The notes beneath the pieces are model-generated. The model was not told the origin of the DNA, did not search any database, and was given only the letters and a program-made list of their open reading frames with translations. This document shows positions 53,984-63,980 of a DNA stretch of 64,000 nt, one piece after another. How positions within the stretch are numbered: the stretch's first letter is position 1; every line of letters begins with the position of its first letter. The position numbers and the translations under genes are program-made. The DNA comes from Clostridia bacterium (GTDB lineage: Bacteria; Bacillota; Clostridia; Christensenellales; Borkfalkiaceae): positions 1-64,000 of the forward strand of contig JAFTPU010000003.1 of assembly GCA_017463105.1 (NCBI GenBank), in the 5' to 3' direction.

Positions 53984-54760
53984 ATGGTCGTCTACATCGA
54001 ATACGCGTTTGCGGAAAATTTCCTTATCGATCTCGTGCTTTCGTATCTTTCCTTAAAGGCGTCGAAATCGAAAATACGGATAAAAAATCTTCTGTTTTCC
54101 GCTTTTATCGGAGGGGCGTTCGCGCTCGTTTTTCCGCTTTTGACTCTGCCCGAATTTCTCGCGTTTTTGCTTAAATTTTCCGTCGGACTTCTTTTATGTT
54201 TGCTCGCGTTCGGACGGGTAAAAAGCAAAAAGGACGGGGGCAGGTATGCGTTCACGGCGGTTTGCTTCTTTTGCTTAACGGCGCTTTTCGGCGGCGCGCT
54301 CATAGGCGTTGGGGTAAGCGGCGCGTTCGTGTGGCTCGGCTTGGCGTTTTTAAGCGTGTTTGCGTTGGGATTCGTCAAAAAGCTGTACGAAAAACGGGCG
54401 CGGGCAAAGTTTATCTACGATTGTACGATTGCCTATAAGCAAAGAGAGATCGGTGTTTCCGCCTTTTACGACAGCGGAAATTTCGCGCTCTATAACGGCG
54501 TGCCCGTTTGCTTCGTTTCGCCCGTGATCGCGTTTGAGTTTTACGAGGCGGACGGGGGAGAAACGCATGCGGAAACCACGATAAAGACGATGAGCGGGGA
54601 GAAAAAGGTACGCCTTTTCAAAGGGGCTTTGGAGATAAAAGAAAAGGCGGGCGTTTTTGAGGTGCGGGAGGTATATTTTGCCGTTTCGCCGAATATGTTA
54701 TCGAGAGAGTACGAGTTGCTTTTGAATTCCCGTATTTTTGAAGAGAGGACAAGGTTATGA
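53984..54760 (+). CDS. spoIIGA: Sigma-E processing peptidase SpoIIGA
   Basis: Membrane aspartic protease that cleaves pro-SigE in the mother cell after the engulfment signal. 258 residues. Five hydrophobic segments occupy residues 1-135. A cytoplasmic protease domain follows with YDSGN (catalytic Asp near 163) and the expected hydrophobic strands after it. About 45 residues shorter than B. subtilis SpoIIGA. The stop overlaps sigE by 4 nt (ATGA), the standard spoIIG arrangement, which strengthens the call. Confidence 0.9.
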   Translation: MVVYIEYAFAENFLIDLVLSYLSLKASKSKIRIKNLLFSAFIGGAFALVFPLLTLPEFLAFLLKFSVGLLLCLLAFGRVKSKKDGGRYAFTAVCFFCLTALFGGALIGVGVSGAFVWLGLAFLSVFALGFVKKLYEKRARAKFIYDCTIAYKQREIGVSAFYDSGNFALYNGVPVCFVSPVIAFEFYEADGGETHAETTIKTMSGEKKVRLFKGALEIKEKAGVFEVREVYFAVSPNMLSREYELLLNSRIFEERTRL

Positions 54761-55482
54761 AATTTTCGGAAGTGTTGCGGATCTTTTTGCAGAAGATCGA
54801 TTTTGCGGAAGCGAAAAATACGGTGGATTACGTTTGCGGGAGCGGGGAAGCGTTGCCCCTGCCCTTATCCCCCGAGGAGGAGGGCGAGACGCTTCGACTT
54901 ATGGCGGAGGGCGAGGAAGGCGAACGCGAAAAGGCGAAGTCGGAGCTCATTCAACGAAACTTACGTCTCGTGGTGTACATAGCCAAGAAATTCGATAATA
55001 CGGGCGTAGAGAACGACGATTTGATATCTATCGGCACGATAGGGCTTATCAAGGCGATCAATTCGTTTCGGACGGATAAAAACATTAAGCTGGCGACGTA
55101 CGCCTCGCGGTGTATCGAAAACGAGATTCTGATGTATTTGCGCCGAACGGCGAGGCTAAAAAGCGAGGTGTCCTTCGACGAACCGCTCAACACCGATTTC
55201 GAGGGGAACGAGCTTTTGTTGTCCGACGTTTTGGGAACTTCCGCCGACAGCGTATACGGGGAGATAGAAGCGAGCGCGGAGCGGGCGCAATTAAAGGAGG
55301 CGTTGAAAAAATTATCCGAGCGGGAACGGAAGATCATGTTTTTGCGGTTTGGCTTGGGCGGGGGCGAGGAGATGACGCAAAAGGACGTAGCGGATATGCT
55401 GGGCATTTCGCAAAGCTACATTTCGCGCTTGGAAAAGAAGATCATTCTGCGGTTGAAAAAAGAAATCGCAAAAATGGAATAG
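54757..55482 (+). CDS. sigE: RNA polymerase sporulation sigma factor SigE
   Basis: Mother-cell sigma factor of early sporulation. 241 residues. An N-terminal pro-sequence region precedes sigma region 2 ([46 protein letters not shown]). Region 4 carries a helix-turn-helix ([23 protein letters not shown]). It differs from SigK by its length, neighbour and pro-region. SigG, which usually follows, is not present; the gene ends at a terminator. Confidence 0.94.
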   Translation: MKFSEVLRIFLQKIDFAEAKNTVDYVCGSGEALPLPLSPEEEGETLRLMAEGEEGEREKAKSELIQRNLRLVVYIAKKFDNTGVENDDLISIGTIGLIKAINSFRTDKNIKLATYASRCIENEILMYLRRTARLKSEVSFDEPLNTDFEGNELLLSDVLGTSADSVYGEIEASAERAQLKEALKKLSERERKIMFLRFGLGGGEEMTQKDVADMLGISQSYISRLEKKIILRLKKEIAKME

Positions 55483-55485
55483 ACG

Positions 55486-55515
55486 AAAAAGCGGGGCAGA
55501 AAAGCTCCGCTTTTT
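55486..55515 (+). terminator. Terminator of spoIIGA-sigE
   Basis: 12-bp stem with one G.U (55486-55497 with 55504-55515), 6-nt loop, ending in TTTTT. Confidence 0.85.
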
Positions 55516-55534
55516 GTATAATGATAAAAAATCG

Positions 55535-55563
55535 TTGACAAAGTATGCCAAAGGTGGTAAAAT
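55535..55563 (+). promoter_or_regulatory. Promoter of the structured RNA/BspA-like unit
   Basis: TTGACA (55535-55540), 17-nt spacer, TAAAAT (55558-55563). The predicted start (about 55570) coincides with the first base pairs of the RNA's closing stem. Confidence 0.75.
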
Positions 55564-55568
55564 GAAAA

Positions 55569-55738
55569 TGCGACATAATTAAATAAATTTGCTGCTATAA
55601 GTATATACTTCTTTGGTAGAAGTGTAGCTTTTTCGCGTTACAATCTTATAGCAGTTGATTGTTTCTTTAATTGTGTCGCAGCAAAGCGAAAAGACATTTT
55701 TACAGGTGTCGTTTCGTTTTTGCGGAGCGACATTTTTT
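55569..55738 (+). ncRNA. Candidate structured RNA or leader riboregulator with its own terminator
   Basis: A 187-nt stretch between promoter and lipoprotein start folds extensively. P1: 15 bp (55569-55583 with 55666-55680, one G.U). P2: 10 bp (55592-55601 with 55645-55654). Inside P2, P3 is a perfect 6-bp hairpin (55607-55612 with 55618-55623), followed by a weaker GTAGC...GTTAC hairpin. A separate 10-bp intrinsic terminator follows (55707-55716 with 55723-55732, then TTTTTT). The terminator arms TGTCG/CGACA can alternatively pair with the P1 strands, as in an attenuator. No known riboswitch motif was recognised; a stand-alone small RNA of about 170 nt is the alternative. Confidence 0.6.
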
Positions 55739-55756
55739 ATTTTACAGGAGGGCTTT

Positions 55757-57376
55757 ATGAAGAAAACGAAGAAATTTTTGTTGGCGGTACTGTCTATCTT
55801 GACGGCAGGGTTTTGTTTATTCGGTGCGACGGGTTGCGATTTTTTGAGCGGCGACGATAGTAAAAAAAGTGAATATTCGCAGACGGACGATAGCGAGGAA
55901 GAAAGCGAAACGGAAACCGATACCGAGGACGCGGAAGAAAGCGAAACGGACGATAGCGAAGAGGAGAACGAGGTCGATGAAAGCATCGATACGGAAGAGG
56001 AAACGGATAAATACAGCGTAGGATTGACATATAAATTAAGCGAAGATAATTATAATTATGTTGTGAAAAGAATTGGTACGTGTAAGGATACGGATATTGT
56101 TATTCCTGAGAAATATAAAGGCTTGCCCGTTGTGGGGATTGGGACTTATGCTTTTACCGATTGCAGTAACATAACAAGCATAACGATACCTGACAGTATT
56201 TTGAGTATGGGGGATTATGCTTTTAGCGGCTGCGACAACTTAACAAGCGTATATTATATGGGTAATATAAAAGGCTGGTGTAATATAAGGGGATTATCTA
56301 CTCTTATGGCAAATGACGTGGATTTATATATTGAAAACGAGTTGGTTGCGGGCGAGTTAATTATTCCCGATGGCATTACGAATATTAGGAATTGTGCGTT
56401 TTATTATTGTGATGAATTAACGAGCGTAATAATACCTGATAGCGTTATGAATATTGGAGAATGGAGCTTTAAAAATTGTATTGGCTTAATGAATGTAGTA
56501 ATACCCGATAGTGTAAAAAGCATTGGTTATATGGCGTTCTATGATTGTTGTAATTTAACGACGATAGCGATGACTGAAAGCGTAACGAGTGTTGGCGGGT
56601 ATGCGTTCTATAATACGGGATATTATAACAATGAAAACAATTGGGAAAACGGCGTGCTGTATTTAGATGGTTGGCTTTTGCACACAAAGATAGATATTGT
56701 TTCAGGCGATTACATTGTAAAGGAGGGAACAAAAGGAATTGCAGGTGATGCATTTTCTGATTGCAATGAATTATTGAGCGTAATAATACCCGACAGTGTA
56801 ACGAGCATTGGGGATGGTGCGTTCGAGGATTGTAGTAAATTAACAAGTATCACGCTACCCGATAATATTACAGTTATTTCTTGGGGATTGTTTTGGGATT
56901 GCAGTAGTTTAACGAGTGTTACGATACCTGACAATATAACGGACATTAAGGCGTATGCGTTCTATGGCTGCTGTAGATTAAAAAACATAACGATACCCGA
57001 TAGCGTTATAACTATTGGAGAAAGTGCATTCTCTTGGTGTGAATACTTAAAAAGCGTAAGTATCGGCAAGAATGTTGCGAGTATTGGGGATAGTGCGTTT
57101 GAATGTTGTTTTAGTTTAACAAGTATCACGATACCCGATAGTGTGACGAGTATTGGAGATAGTGCATTTGAAACTTGTCATCGATTAACTGACGTAACAA
57201 TTGGTAACGGGACGATATGTATTGGGGAAGAAGCTTTTAGTTATTGTAGTAAATTAACAAGTATTACTTTCAACGGTACGGTGGAGGAATGGAATGCCGT
57301 CGAAAAAGGTACGGATTGGAATTATTGCGTTCCCGCGACTAAGGTCGTTTGCACGGACGGGGAAGTGGCATTGTAA
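55757..57376 (+). CDS. BspA-like leucine-rich-repeat lipoprotein
   Basis: Probable surface protein; BspA-type LRR proteins bind host or bacterial ligands in other species, and the ligand here is unknown. 539 residues. A signal peptide ends in LFGATGC with Cys27 as likely lipidation site. A 70-residue linker made almost only of Asp, Glu, Ser and Thr follows. Then about 14 repeats of about 22-23 residues fit AFxxCxxLTSITIPDSVTSIG. One repeat is interrupted by a WENGVLYLDGWLL insert (about residue 300). The C-terminal NGTVEEWNAVEKG segment is common in such proteins. The repeat region is visibly richer in A/T codons than any neighbour. AGGAGG lies before the ATG, just after the leader terminator. 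Confidence 0.88.
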   Translation: MKKTKKFLLAVLSILTAGFCLFGATGCDFLSGDDSKKSEYSQTDDSEEESETETDTEDAEESETDDSEEENEVDESIDTEEETDKYSVGLTYKLSEDNYNYVVKRIGTCKDTDIVIPEKYKGLPVVGIGTYAFTDCSNITSITIPDSILSMGDYAFSGCDNLTSVYYMGNIKGWCNIRGLSTLMANDVDLYIENELVAGELIIPDGITNIRNCAFYYCDELTSVIIPDSVMNIGEWSFKNCIGLMNVVIPDSVKSIGYMAFYDCCNLTTIAMTESVTSVGGYAFYNTGYYNNENNWENGVLYLDGWLLHTKIDIVSGDYIVKEGTKGIAGDAFSDCNELLSVIIPDSVTSIGDGAFEDCSKLTSITLPDNITVISWGLFWDCSSLTSVTIPDNITDIKAYAFYGCCRLKNITIPDSVITIGESAFSWCEYLKSVSIGKNVASIGDSAFECCFSLTSITIPDSVTSIGDSAFETCHRLTDVTIGNGTICIGEEAFSYCSKLTSITFNGTVEEWNAVEKGTDWNYCVPATKVVCTDGEVAL

Positions 57377-57447
57377 ATGCAGAATGCAAAATTCAGAATG
57401 CAAAATTCAGAATGCAAAATTCAGAATGCAAAATGATTGAATAATTT
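57377..57447 (+). repeat. 14-bp tandem repeat at the BspA-like gene stop
   Basis: Starts right after the stop codon: four copies of CAGAATGCAAAATT beginning at 57380, 57394, 57408 and 57422. They end in a 22-base tail (57426-57447) identical to 48578-48599 after smc. Confidence 0.8.
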
Positions 57448-57453
57448 TAAGTT

Positions 57454-57486
57454 AGGGGGTCAAGGGGCGTTATTCCTTGACCCCCT
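57454..57486 (+). terminator. Strong hairpin downstream of the BspA-like gene
   Basis: AGGGGGTCAAGG pairs perfectly with CCTTGACCCCCT (12 bp, 9-nt loop). It has no clear U-tail, so it may be a repeat-type hairpin that blocks 3' decay. The rest of 57487-57683 holds a long-loop GCCCCGC/GCGGGGC stem (57514-57549) and a GTGGCG-AAAA-CGCCAC hairpin (57647-57662) just before dnaK; no promoter with good boxes was found. Confidence 0.55.
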
Positions 57487-57635
57487 CTTCGGGAATGATA
57501 CCGTTTCTTCGAAGCCCCGCAGAAAGATAGAAAGGCTCCGCCGCGGGGCGCACCCGCCGCTTTTTTGCGCGCCGAAAAAATTTTTTTTGAATTATTGTTT
57601 AAGAGCTTAAAATCGCGGTTACATATAAACTGTAA

Positions 57636-59477
<1,842 letters not shown>

Positions 59478-59545
59478 GCTTTAACGGTTCATCGGGTTTG
59501 GCGGAAGTCAAGCCCGTATGGATTTTATGAGTGAATAAAAAAGGA

Positions 59546-59662
59546 GCAAGCAAAGCTTGCGTTGACCGCTACGCGGTGGCAAATCAAAGATTTGCAACTT
59601 GGGGCTTCTTTCGCGGGGGCTTCCGCCCCCCCTGCACCCCTAACGAGAAACTAAGTTTCTCG
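59546..59662. repeat. Palindrome array between dnaK and dnaJ
   Basis: Perfect inverted repeats in series at 59546-59560 (6-bp arms, AAA loop), 59565-59577 (5 bp, TAC), 59579-59595 (7 bp, AAA), 59615-59630 (6 bp, TTCC) and 59644-59662 (8 bp, TAA). Upstream, 59478-59545 shows only a weak GGGTTT...AAGCCC hairpin. Confidence 0.8.
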
Positions 59663-59695
59663 ACTTCCGATCAAGAGATAAAAGGTTTTTGAGTT

Positions 59696-60841
59696 ATGGC
59701 AGAACAGAAAAAAAATTATTACGATATTCTCGGCGTGGATAAAAAGGCGACGCCCGAGGAGATCAAATCCGCGTATCGTAAACTCGCGATGAAATATCAC
59801 CCCGACCGCAACCAAGGCAACGCGGAGGCGGCGGAGAAATTCAAGGAGATCAACGAGGCGAACGAAACGCTGTCCGATCAGCAAAAGCGCGCGGCATACG
59901 ATTACGAGCTGGAGCACCCCGGTATGGGCGGTTTCGGCGGCAGCGCGGGCTTCGAGGGCTTCGGCGATTTTTCCGATATTTTCAGCAATATTTTCGGCGG
60001 CGGCTTCGGCGGTTTCGGCGGCGGCGCGAGAGCGGCGCGTTCGGAGGTCGGCGAGGATATCCAACGTGAGATGACTCTGTCGTTTATGGACGCGGCGAAG
60101 GGCTGTAAAAAGACCTTTTCGTATATGCGCAACGAGCCTTGCGCGGCGTGTAAGAGTACGGGTGCGAAGAACGGTACGGAGTACACTACTTGTTCGAAAT
60201 GTCAGGGCAAGGGCGTCGTGCAGCAAGTGCAAAACACCATGTTCGGGCGGACGATCCGTCAGAGCGTTTGTCCCGATTGCGGCGGTAACGGGCGGACGAT
60301 CAAGGAAAAATGTCCCGACTGTAAGGGCAAGGGGTATCAGCGCAAGGAAACGACGGTGTCGATCGATATTCCCGCGGGCGTGGATACGAACAGCTACATG
60401 AAGAAAAAGGGTTTCGGGCAAGCCGCGCCGAACGGCGGCGTGCCGGGCGATCTGATCATCGTGTTCAGAGTCGAGCCGCACAAAATCTTTACGCGTGAAC
60501 GTTTCGATTTGAAAATGGATCTGCCCATTTCTTTCAAAACGGCGGCGCTCGGCGGAACGGTAAAGGTGCCGTCCATCGACGACACGTTCGAGTTCACGAT
60601 CCCCGAAGGCACGCAAAGCGGGCAGGTATTCACCGTACGCGGCAAGGGTATCAAATCGGCGAGAAACGGCACGGGCAATCTTATTTTGCGCGTGATCGTG
60701 GAGGTGCCGACCAAGCTTTCGAAAGAGCAGAAGAAGGAGATCGAGCGGTTGGATAGCGATATCGAGCTGAAGCAATGCGAAAGAATGAAACGGTATTCGG
60801 ATAACGTGGAAGCGTTGTACGGGGAAAAGCCGTTTAAGTAA
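59696..60841 (+). CDS. dnaJ: Chaperone DnaJ
   Basis: Hsp40 co-chaperone that delivers substrates to DnaK and stimulates its ATPase. 381 residues. J domain with HPD near residue 36, Gly/Phe-rich region (about 78-112), zinc region with four CxxCxxxG-type repeats (about 137-215: [32 protein letters not shown]), and two beta-rich C-terminal domains. ATG at 59696 with a weak AAAAGG site 11 nt upstream. It follows dnaK across a 218-bp repeat-filled gap. Confidence 0.98.
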   Translation: MAEQKKNYYDILGVDKKATPEEIKSAYRKLAMKYHPDRNQGNAEAAEKFKEINEANETLSDQQKRAAYDYELEHPGMGGFGGSAGFEGFGDFSDIFSNIFGGGFGGFGGGARAARSEVGEDIQREMTLSFMDAAKGCKKTFSYMRNEPCAACKSTGAKNGTEYTTCSKCQGKGVVQQVQNTMFGRTIRQSVCPDCGGNGRTIKEKCPDCKGKGYQRKETTVSIDIPAGVDTNSYMKKKGFGQAAPNGGVPGDLIIVFRVEPHKIFTRERFDLKMDLPISFKTAALGGTVKVPSIDDTFEFTIPEGTQSGQVFTVRGKGIKSARNGTGNLILRVIVEVPTKLSKEQKKEIERLDSDIELKQCERMKRYSDNVEALYGEKPFK

Positions 60842-60850
60842 ATGCCGAAA

Positions 60851-61024
60851 GCGGAGCGAAAAGCTCCGCATTTTCGTTGTTCGCCATAGCGAATAACGCT
60901 TGACGGCGTGAAAGGCGCAACCTACGGTTGCTTAATTTGGGCTATGTTCCGTCCTCACGGACGGCGACTGCCGTCGGGGCGTAAAGGCTCTGCCTTTACA
61001 ATCCGCAAGGAACTAAGTTCCTTG
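60851..61024. repeat. Palindrome array downstream of dnaJ
   Basis: The first hairpin, 60851-60869 (7 bp, GAAAA loop, then ATTTTC), probably ends dnaJ transcription. It is followed by 60875-60898 (10 bp with one G.U), 60917-60931 (6 bp, TAC), 60949-60964 (6 bp, TCAC), overlapping 60960-60975 (6 bp), 60981-60999 (8 bp, TCT) and 61006-61024 (8 bp, TAA). No gene lies in 60842-61178. Confidence 0.8.
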
Positions 61025-61117
61025 ACCTCTGATTAAAAATAACAATTCATTATTCAAAAGCGGGGCGAAAAGCTTCGTTTTTGTTTTTAATTTTTTATGT
61101 AATTTTTATTCAAAAAG

Positions 61118-61146
61118 TGGACATTGTGAAAACTATGTGATATAAT
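61118..61146 (+). promoter_or_regulatory. Promoter of the membrane-protein pair
   Basis: TGGACA (61118-61123), 17-nt spacer, TATAAT (61141-61146). Confidence 0.65.
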
Positions 61147-61178
61147 AGAGTCAAGCTTGAGCGGAGTTGAAAAAACTT

Positions 61179-62045
61179 ATGATCATAGAAATGTTTAATT
61201 TTTGGTATTTCTTCTGGATAATACTCTTTATCGGAGTGTTCTTCGGATTGTATTTTCTTTTACGAAGTAAAAGCGACAAGACGAAAAAAATCGTTTTATC
61301 CGCGATCCTTTGGTTCGGGCTTGCGCTTCATTTCCTCAAATGCTTTATTCCCCCGTACTCCACCGATCGGGCGCGGCTTTATCGCGATATTTGGTTTATC
61401 AATATCTGCGCGGCGAATATCCTGTTGTTTCCGTTTATTTTCCTTTCGAAAAATAAGTCCGCGAAAGACTATATGTTCTATATCGGCGTGATCAGCGGGA
61501 TCCTTTCGATGGTAATGCCGCTCGAGCCGATCAAAAAAGTGGATCAAGCGGCGGAAATGCTTGACGTCGTCCGTTTCTATATTCACCACGCGTTCCTGTG
61601 GATAGTGCCCCTTTTGATGGTGCTGTTAAAGCTGCATACGCTCAGTTGGAAACGGGTGTGGAAGGTGCCGTTATGTCTTTTGGGACTGTTCCTGTTTATC
61701 ATGCTGAATCAGATATTCCAAAGCGAGCTGGGTTTCGTAGCCCTTCGCGGGAGTGATTTTTTTGCGATCGGTTATAAAAATACTTCGTATATTTGGGGTC
61801 CCGACGACGCGATCGGGGAGATCATTGCGAAGTTCTGTCCCGATATTTTCAAAACGGTGCCCGTGGGGCAATATGCGGGGCAGGAAAAATATTGGCCTTT
61901 CTTCTGGTTGATCGTGCCTGCGTTCGTTCTGATAACGCCCGTCTGCTTCGGCGTTTCGCTGATCTTCGATTGGAAGAATTTCAAAGCGGACGTAATCATG
62001 TTGAAGAGCCGTATCCACGAGAAACACACGGCGAAAAAGGAGTAA
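61179..62045 (+). CDS. Polytopic membrane protein, YwaF/TMEM164-like (first of pair)
   Basis: Function not established. 288 residues with about seven hydrophobic helices. A WFINICAAN segment (about residue 75) and IHHAFLWIVPLL (about 130) place a Cys in one helix and a His pair in another. This is the pattern I associate with the YwaF/TMEM164 membrane family, some eukaryotic members of which are acyltransferases. Assignment is from memory of motifs only. ATG 61179 is preferred to TTG 61167, which abuts the GGAG site. The next gene starts 6 nt after the stop and looks like a distant paralogue. Confidence 0.6.
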   Translation: MIIEMFNFWYFFWIILFIGVFFGLYFLLRSKSDKTKKIVLSAILWFGLALHFLKCFIPPYSTDRARLYRDIWFINICAANILLFPFIFLSKNKSAKDYMFYIGVISGILSMVMPLEPIKKVDQAAEMLDVVRFYIHHAFLWIVPLLMVLLKLHTLSWKRVWKVPLCLLGLFLFIMLNQIFQSELGFVALRGSDFFAIGYKNTSYIWGPDDAIGEIIAKFCPDIFKTVPVGQYAGQEKYWPFFWLIVPAFVLITPVCFGVSLIFDWKNFKADVIMLKSRIHEKHTAKKE

Positions 62046-62051
62046 GCGGAT

Positions 62052-62846
62052 ATGAAAATTACTTTTCGAGATTGGATATACAGCAATTATCCCGCAAACA
62101 GCGGTATCACGGGCGCGTGGGGCGCGTTCCATATCATCACGTTGATCGTTTGCATTTTAACGATGGTAGCGATCGCCTTTCTCTTCCGCAAAAAAAGCGA
62201 AAAAACACGCCGTATCGTGTTGTTCGTGATGGCGGCGATCATTTTGGTTTTCGAGCTGTCGAGAAGAATTATCGGTATTTCGAGGGGCGGTTTGACGACG
62301 CACGATTGGTTGTATACGTTGCTTCCGCGCCCGTGGTGTGCGATCACGTGCTGGCTGGTAATGGCTTCGGTACTTGTGAACAAGCGGTTTTTGTACAATT
62401 TCACGGCGATGACGGGCATTATTTGCGCGATCATTTTCTTTGCATACCCGACGGTGGGTTTCAACAACAAATACATACTTTTCGAAAACGTATATTCGAT
62501 CGGCACGCATTTCGTGTTCTTTAACGCGTGCGTGGCGTTTATCACTCTGCGTTTTACCCGTTTCGAGGTAAAGGGGAAAAAGGGTTTTACAGACGGGGCG
62601 TTGAAGGAACTGATCACGCTTGTCGTCGTATACGCGTACGCGTTTATCGAGATCTACGTTTTGAAGATCGCGACGGACCCGATGTACTGCATGCCGAACA
62701 ACGAGGCGCAGGAGATTTTGGGAATGAGCTATCCCGTATATCTCGTTTTGTATCTTTTGTTTTTGGCGGTGTATTTCAGCGGGTTCTATTTCGTGGAATA
62801 TTTGGCGGCGAAAAAGAAAAACAAAAGCGCGGAGCTCGCACAATAA
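62052..62846 (+). CDS. Polytopic membrane protein, YwaF/TMEM164-like (second of pair)
   Basis: 264 residues, about seven hydrophobic helices. LPRPWCAITCW (about residue 97) and IGTHFVFFNACVAF (about 155) occupy the same relative places as the Cys and His segments of the upstream protein, so the two are probably diverged duplicates acting together. A Lys/Glu-rich C-terminal tail is cytoplasmic. Substrate and reaction unknown. AAGGAG overlaps the end of the upstream gene. Confidence 0.6.
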   Translation: MKITFRDWIYSNYPANSGITGAWGAFHIITLIVCILTMVAIAFLFRKKSEKTRRIVLFVMAAIILVFELSRRIIGISRGGLTTHDWLYTLLPRPWCAITCWLVMASVLVNKRFLYNFTAMTGIICAIIFFAYPTVGFNNKYILFENVYSIGTHFVFFNACVAFITLRFTRFEVKGKKGFTDGALKELITLVVVYAYAFIEIYVLKIATDPMYCMPNNEAQEILGMSYPVYLVLYLLFLAVYFSGFYFVEYLAAKKKNKSAELAQ

Positions 62847-62862
62847 ATTATAAGGACAACGA

Positions 62863-62892
62863 AAAAGGACTTGCTCGCTTGCAAGTCCTTTT
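62863..62892. terminator. Bidirectional terminator
   Basis: AAAAGGACTTGC pairs perfectly with GCAAGTCCTTTT (12 bp, 6-nt loop), between the membrane pair and the convergent SGNH gene. Confidence 0.85.
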
Positions 62893-62897
62893 AAAAT

Positions 62898-63980
62898 TTA
62901 TTTTATTTTTTTGAGGGCTTTTTTCAAGACGGGGAGCACCTTTTTCGCCATTCTATAGAAGCCCAGATCGTTGGGGTGGCAGGTGTCGACGGCGCATGCG
63001 TCGCGGTCTTCTTTGCCGTTGAAGGATTGCCCGTCTATAAACCATACGCGTTTATCGCCTCGCTTTTTCGCCGTCAGATAGGTATTGTAAATAACTTGTC
63101 GGCGAAGCGCGCTGTCGGTAGGGTTGCGGTCGCAATCGGGCTTGGAAATAAAGATCACGGGCGTATTCTTGTGCGCTTTACGTATCGCCTCGTATAAGGG
63201 CAGGTGGGTCGCTTGCAGGTGCTCCGCCGTGGGGGCGTTGTGGTCGTAGTCGATCACGTATACGGCAGGGTCTTGCGCGGCGAGATGATCGATCATTGCT
63301 TGTTCTCCTTTCGCGTTACCCGAGAAGCCGAGATTTAAAATGTCGCAATCCAGCCAACGGGAAAGATGAGAAATATAATCGTTGCCGGGGCGGGAGGCGC
63401 AACCGCCCTGCGTGATCGAGCTACCGTAGAAGAGTACGGGCTTTTGGTATTTATAGGGCTTGGGACGTTGCAACGAGCAACCCTTTTTCAGTCCGATAAA
63501 CAGCTTGTTTACGCCGTTATAAAGGGGAAAGTACAAGTCGATATCCCGTGCAAAAACGGTTTCGAATCGGCGTATGCCTTCGAAAGCGATCTTGCCGTCG
63601 ACGACGGGCGTAGCGGCGGGGACGTGCGAGGGAGCGCACATATACGCGAATTTACCGTCGGCGTAGAGGGAAAATCCGTGCGAGCCTACATAGGGCATAT
63701 GCGGCATCGGAAGCTCTGCGGGGGCGACGCAACGTATCGCTACATAGGGCGAGTCCGTGATAAAGCGAAGCCGTCCGCCTGCCGTATGGGACGTAAGGAA
63801 ATAAACGCCATTGCTGACGGCTTTTGCCGTTTCGAGGGGCATGCGGAGGTACCGTTCCGCCGTTTCGTCGTAATATATGCCGTGAAGCGAAAACGCGTCC
63901 TCGTCGGCGGCATGCCATTCGAGGTCGGGTTCGTTGACGGCGGCGAGTTTAAAATTTTTATCGATTTCGGTAAGTTTCAT
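62898..63980 (-). CDS. SGNH/GDSL-family hydrolase
   Basis: Serine esterase or acetyl-esterase-like protein; the substrate is probably a carbohydrate or lipid ester (family inference). 360 residues. An N-terminal beta-rich domain of about 175 residues precedes the SGNH core. The catalytic Ser lies in YGSSITQGG near residue 187, the Gly block is GFSGNAKGE, and the Asp-His pair is in DTCHPNDLG near 333-339. The Asn block seems to be YDHNAP. No signal peptide is visible, so the enzyme is likely cytosolic. ATG at 63978-63980 with AGAGA upstream; its promoter lies beyond the window. Confidence 0.87.
   Translation of the reverse strand: MKLTEIDKNFKLAAVNEPDLEWHAADEDAFSLHGIYYDETAERYLRMPLETAKAVSNGVYFLTSHTAGGRLRFITDSPYVAIRCVAPAELPMPHMPYVGSHGFSLYADGKFAYMCAPSHVPAATPVVDGKIAFEGIRRFETVFARDIDLYFPLYNGVNKLFIGLKKGCSLQRPKPYKYQKPVLFYGSSITQGGCASRPGNDYISHLSRWLDCDILNLGFSGNAKGEQAMIDHLAAQDPAVYVIDYDHNAPTAEHLQATHLPLYEAIRKAHKNTPVIFISKPDCDRNPTDSALRRQVIYNTYLTAKKRGDKRVWFIDGQSFNGKEDRDACAVDTCHPNDLGFYRMAKKVLPVLKKALKKIK

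Noticed and set aside
57377..57447. CRISPR-like repeats
   Set aside because: The 14-nt units are contiguous with no spacers and no cas genes occur in the window.
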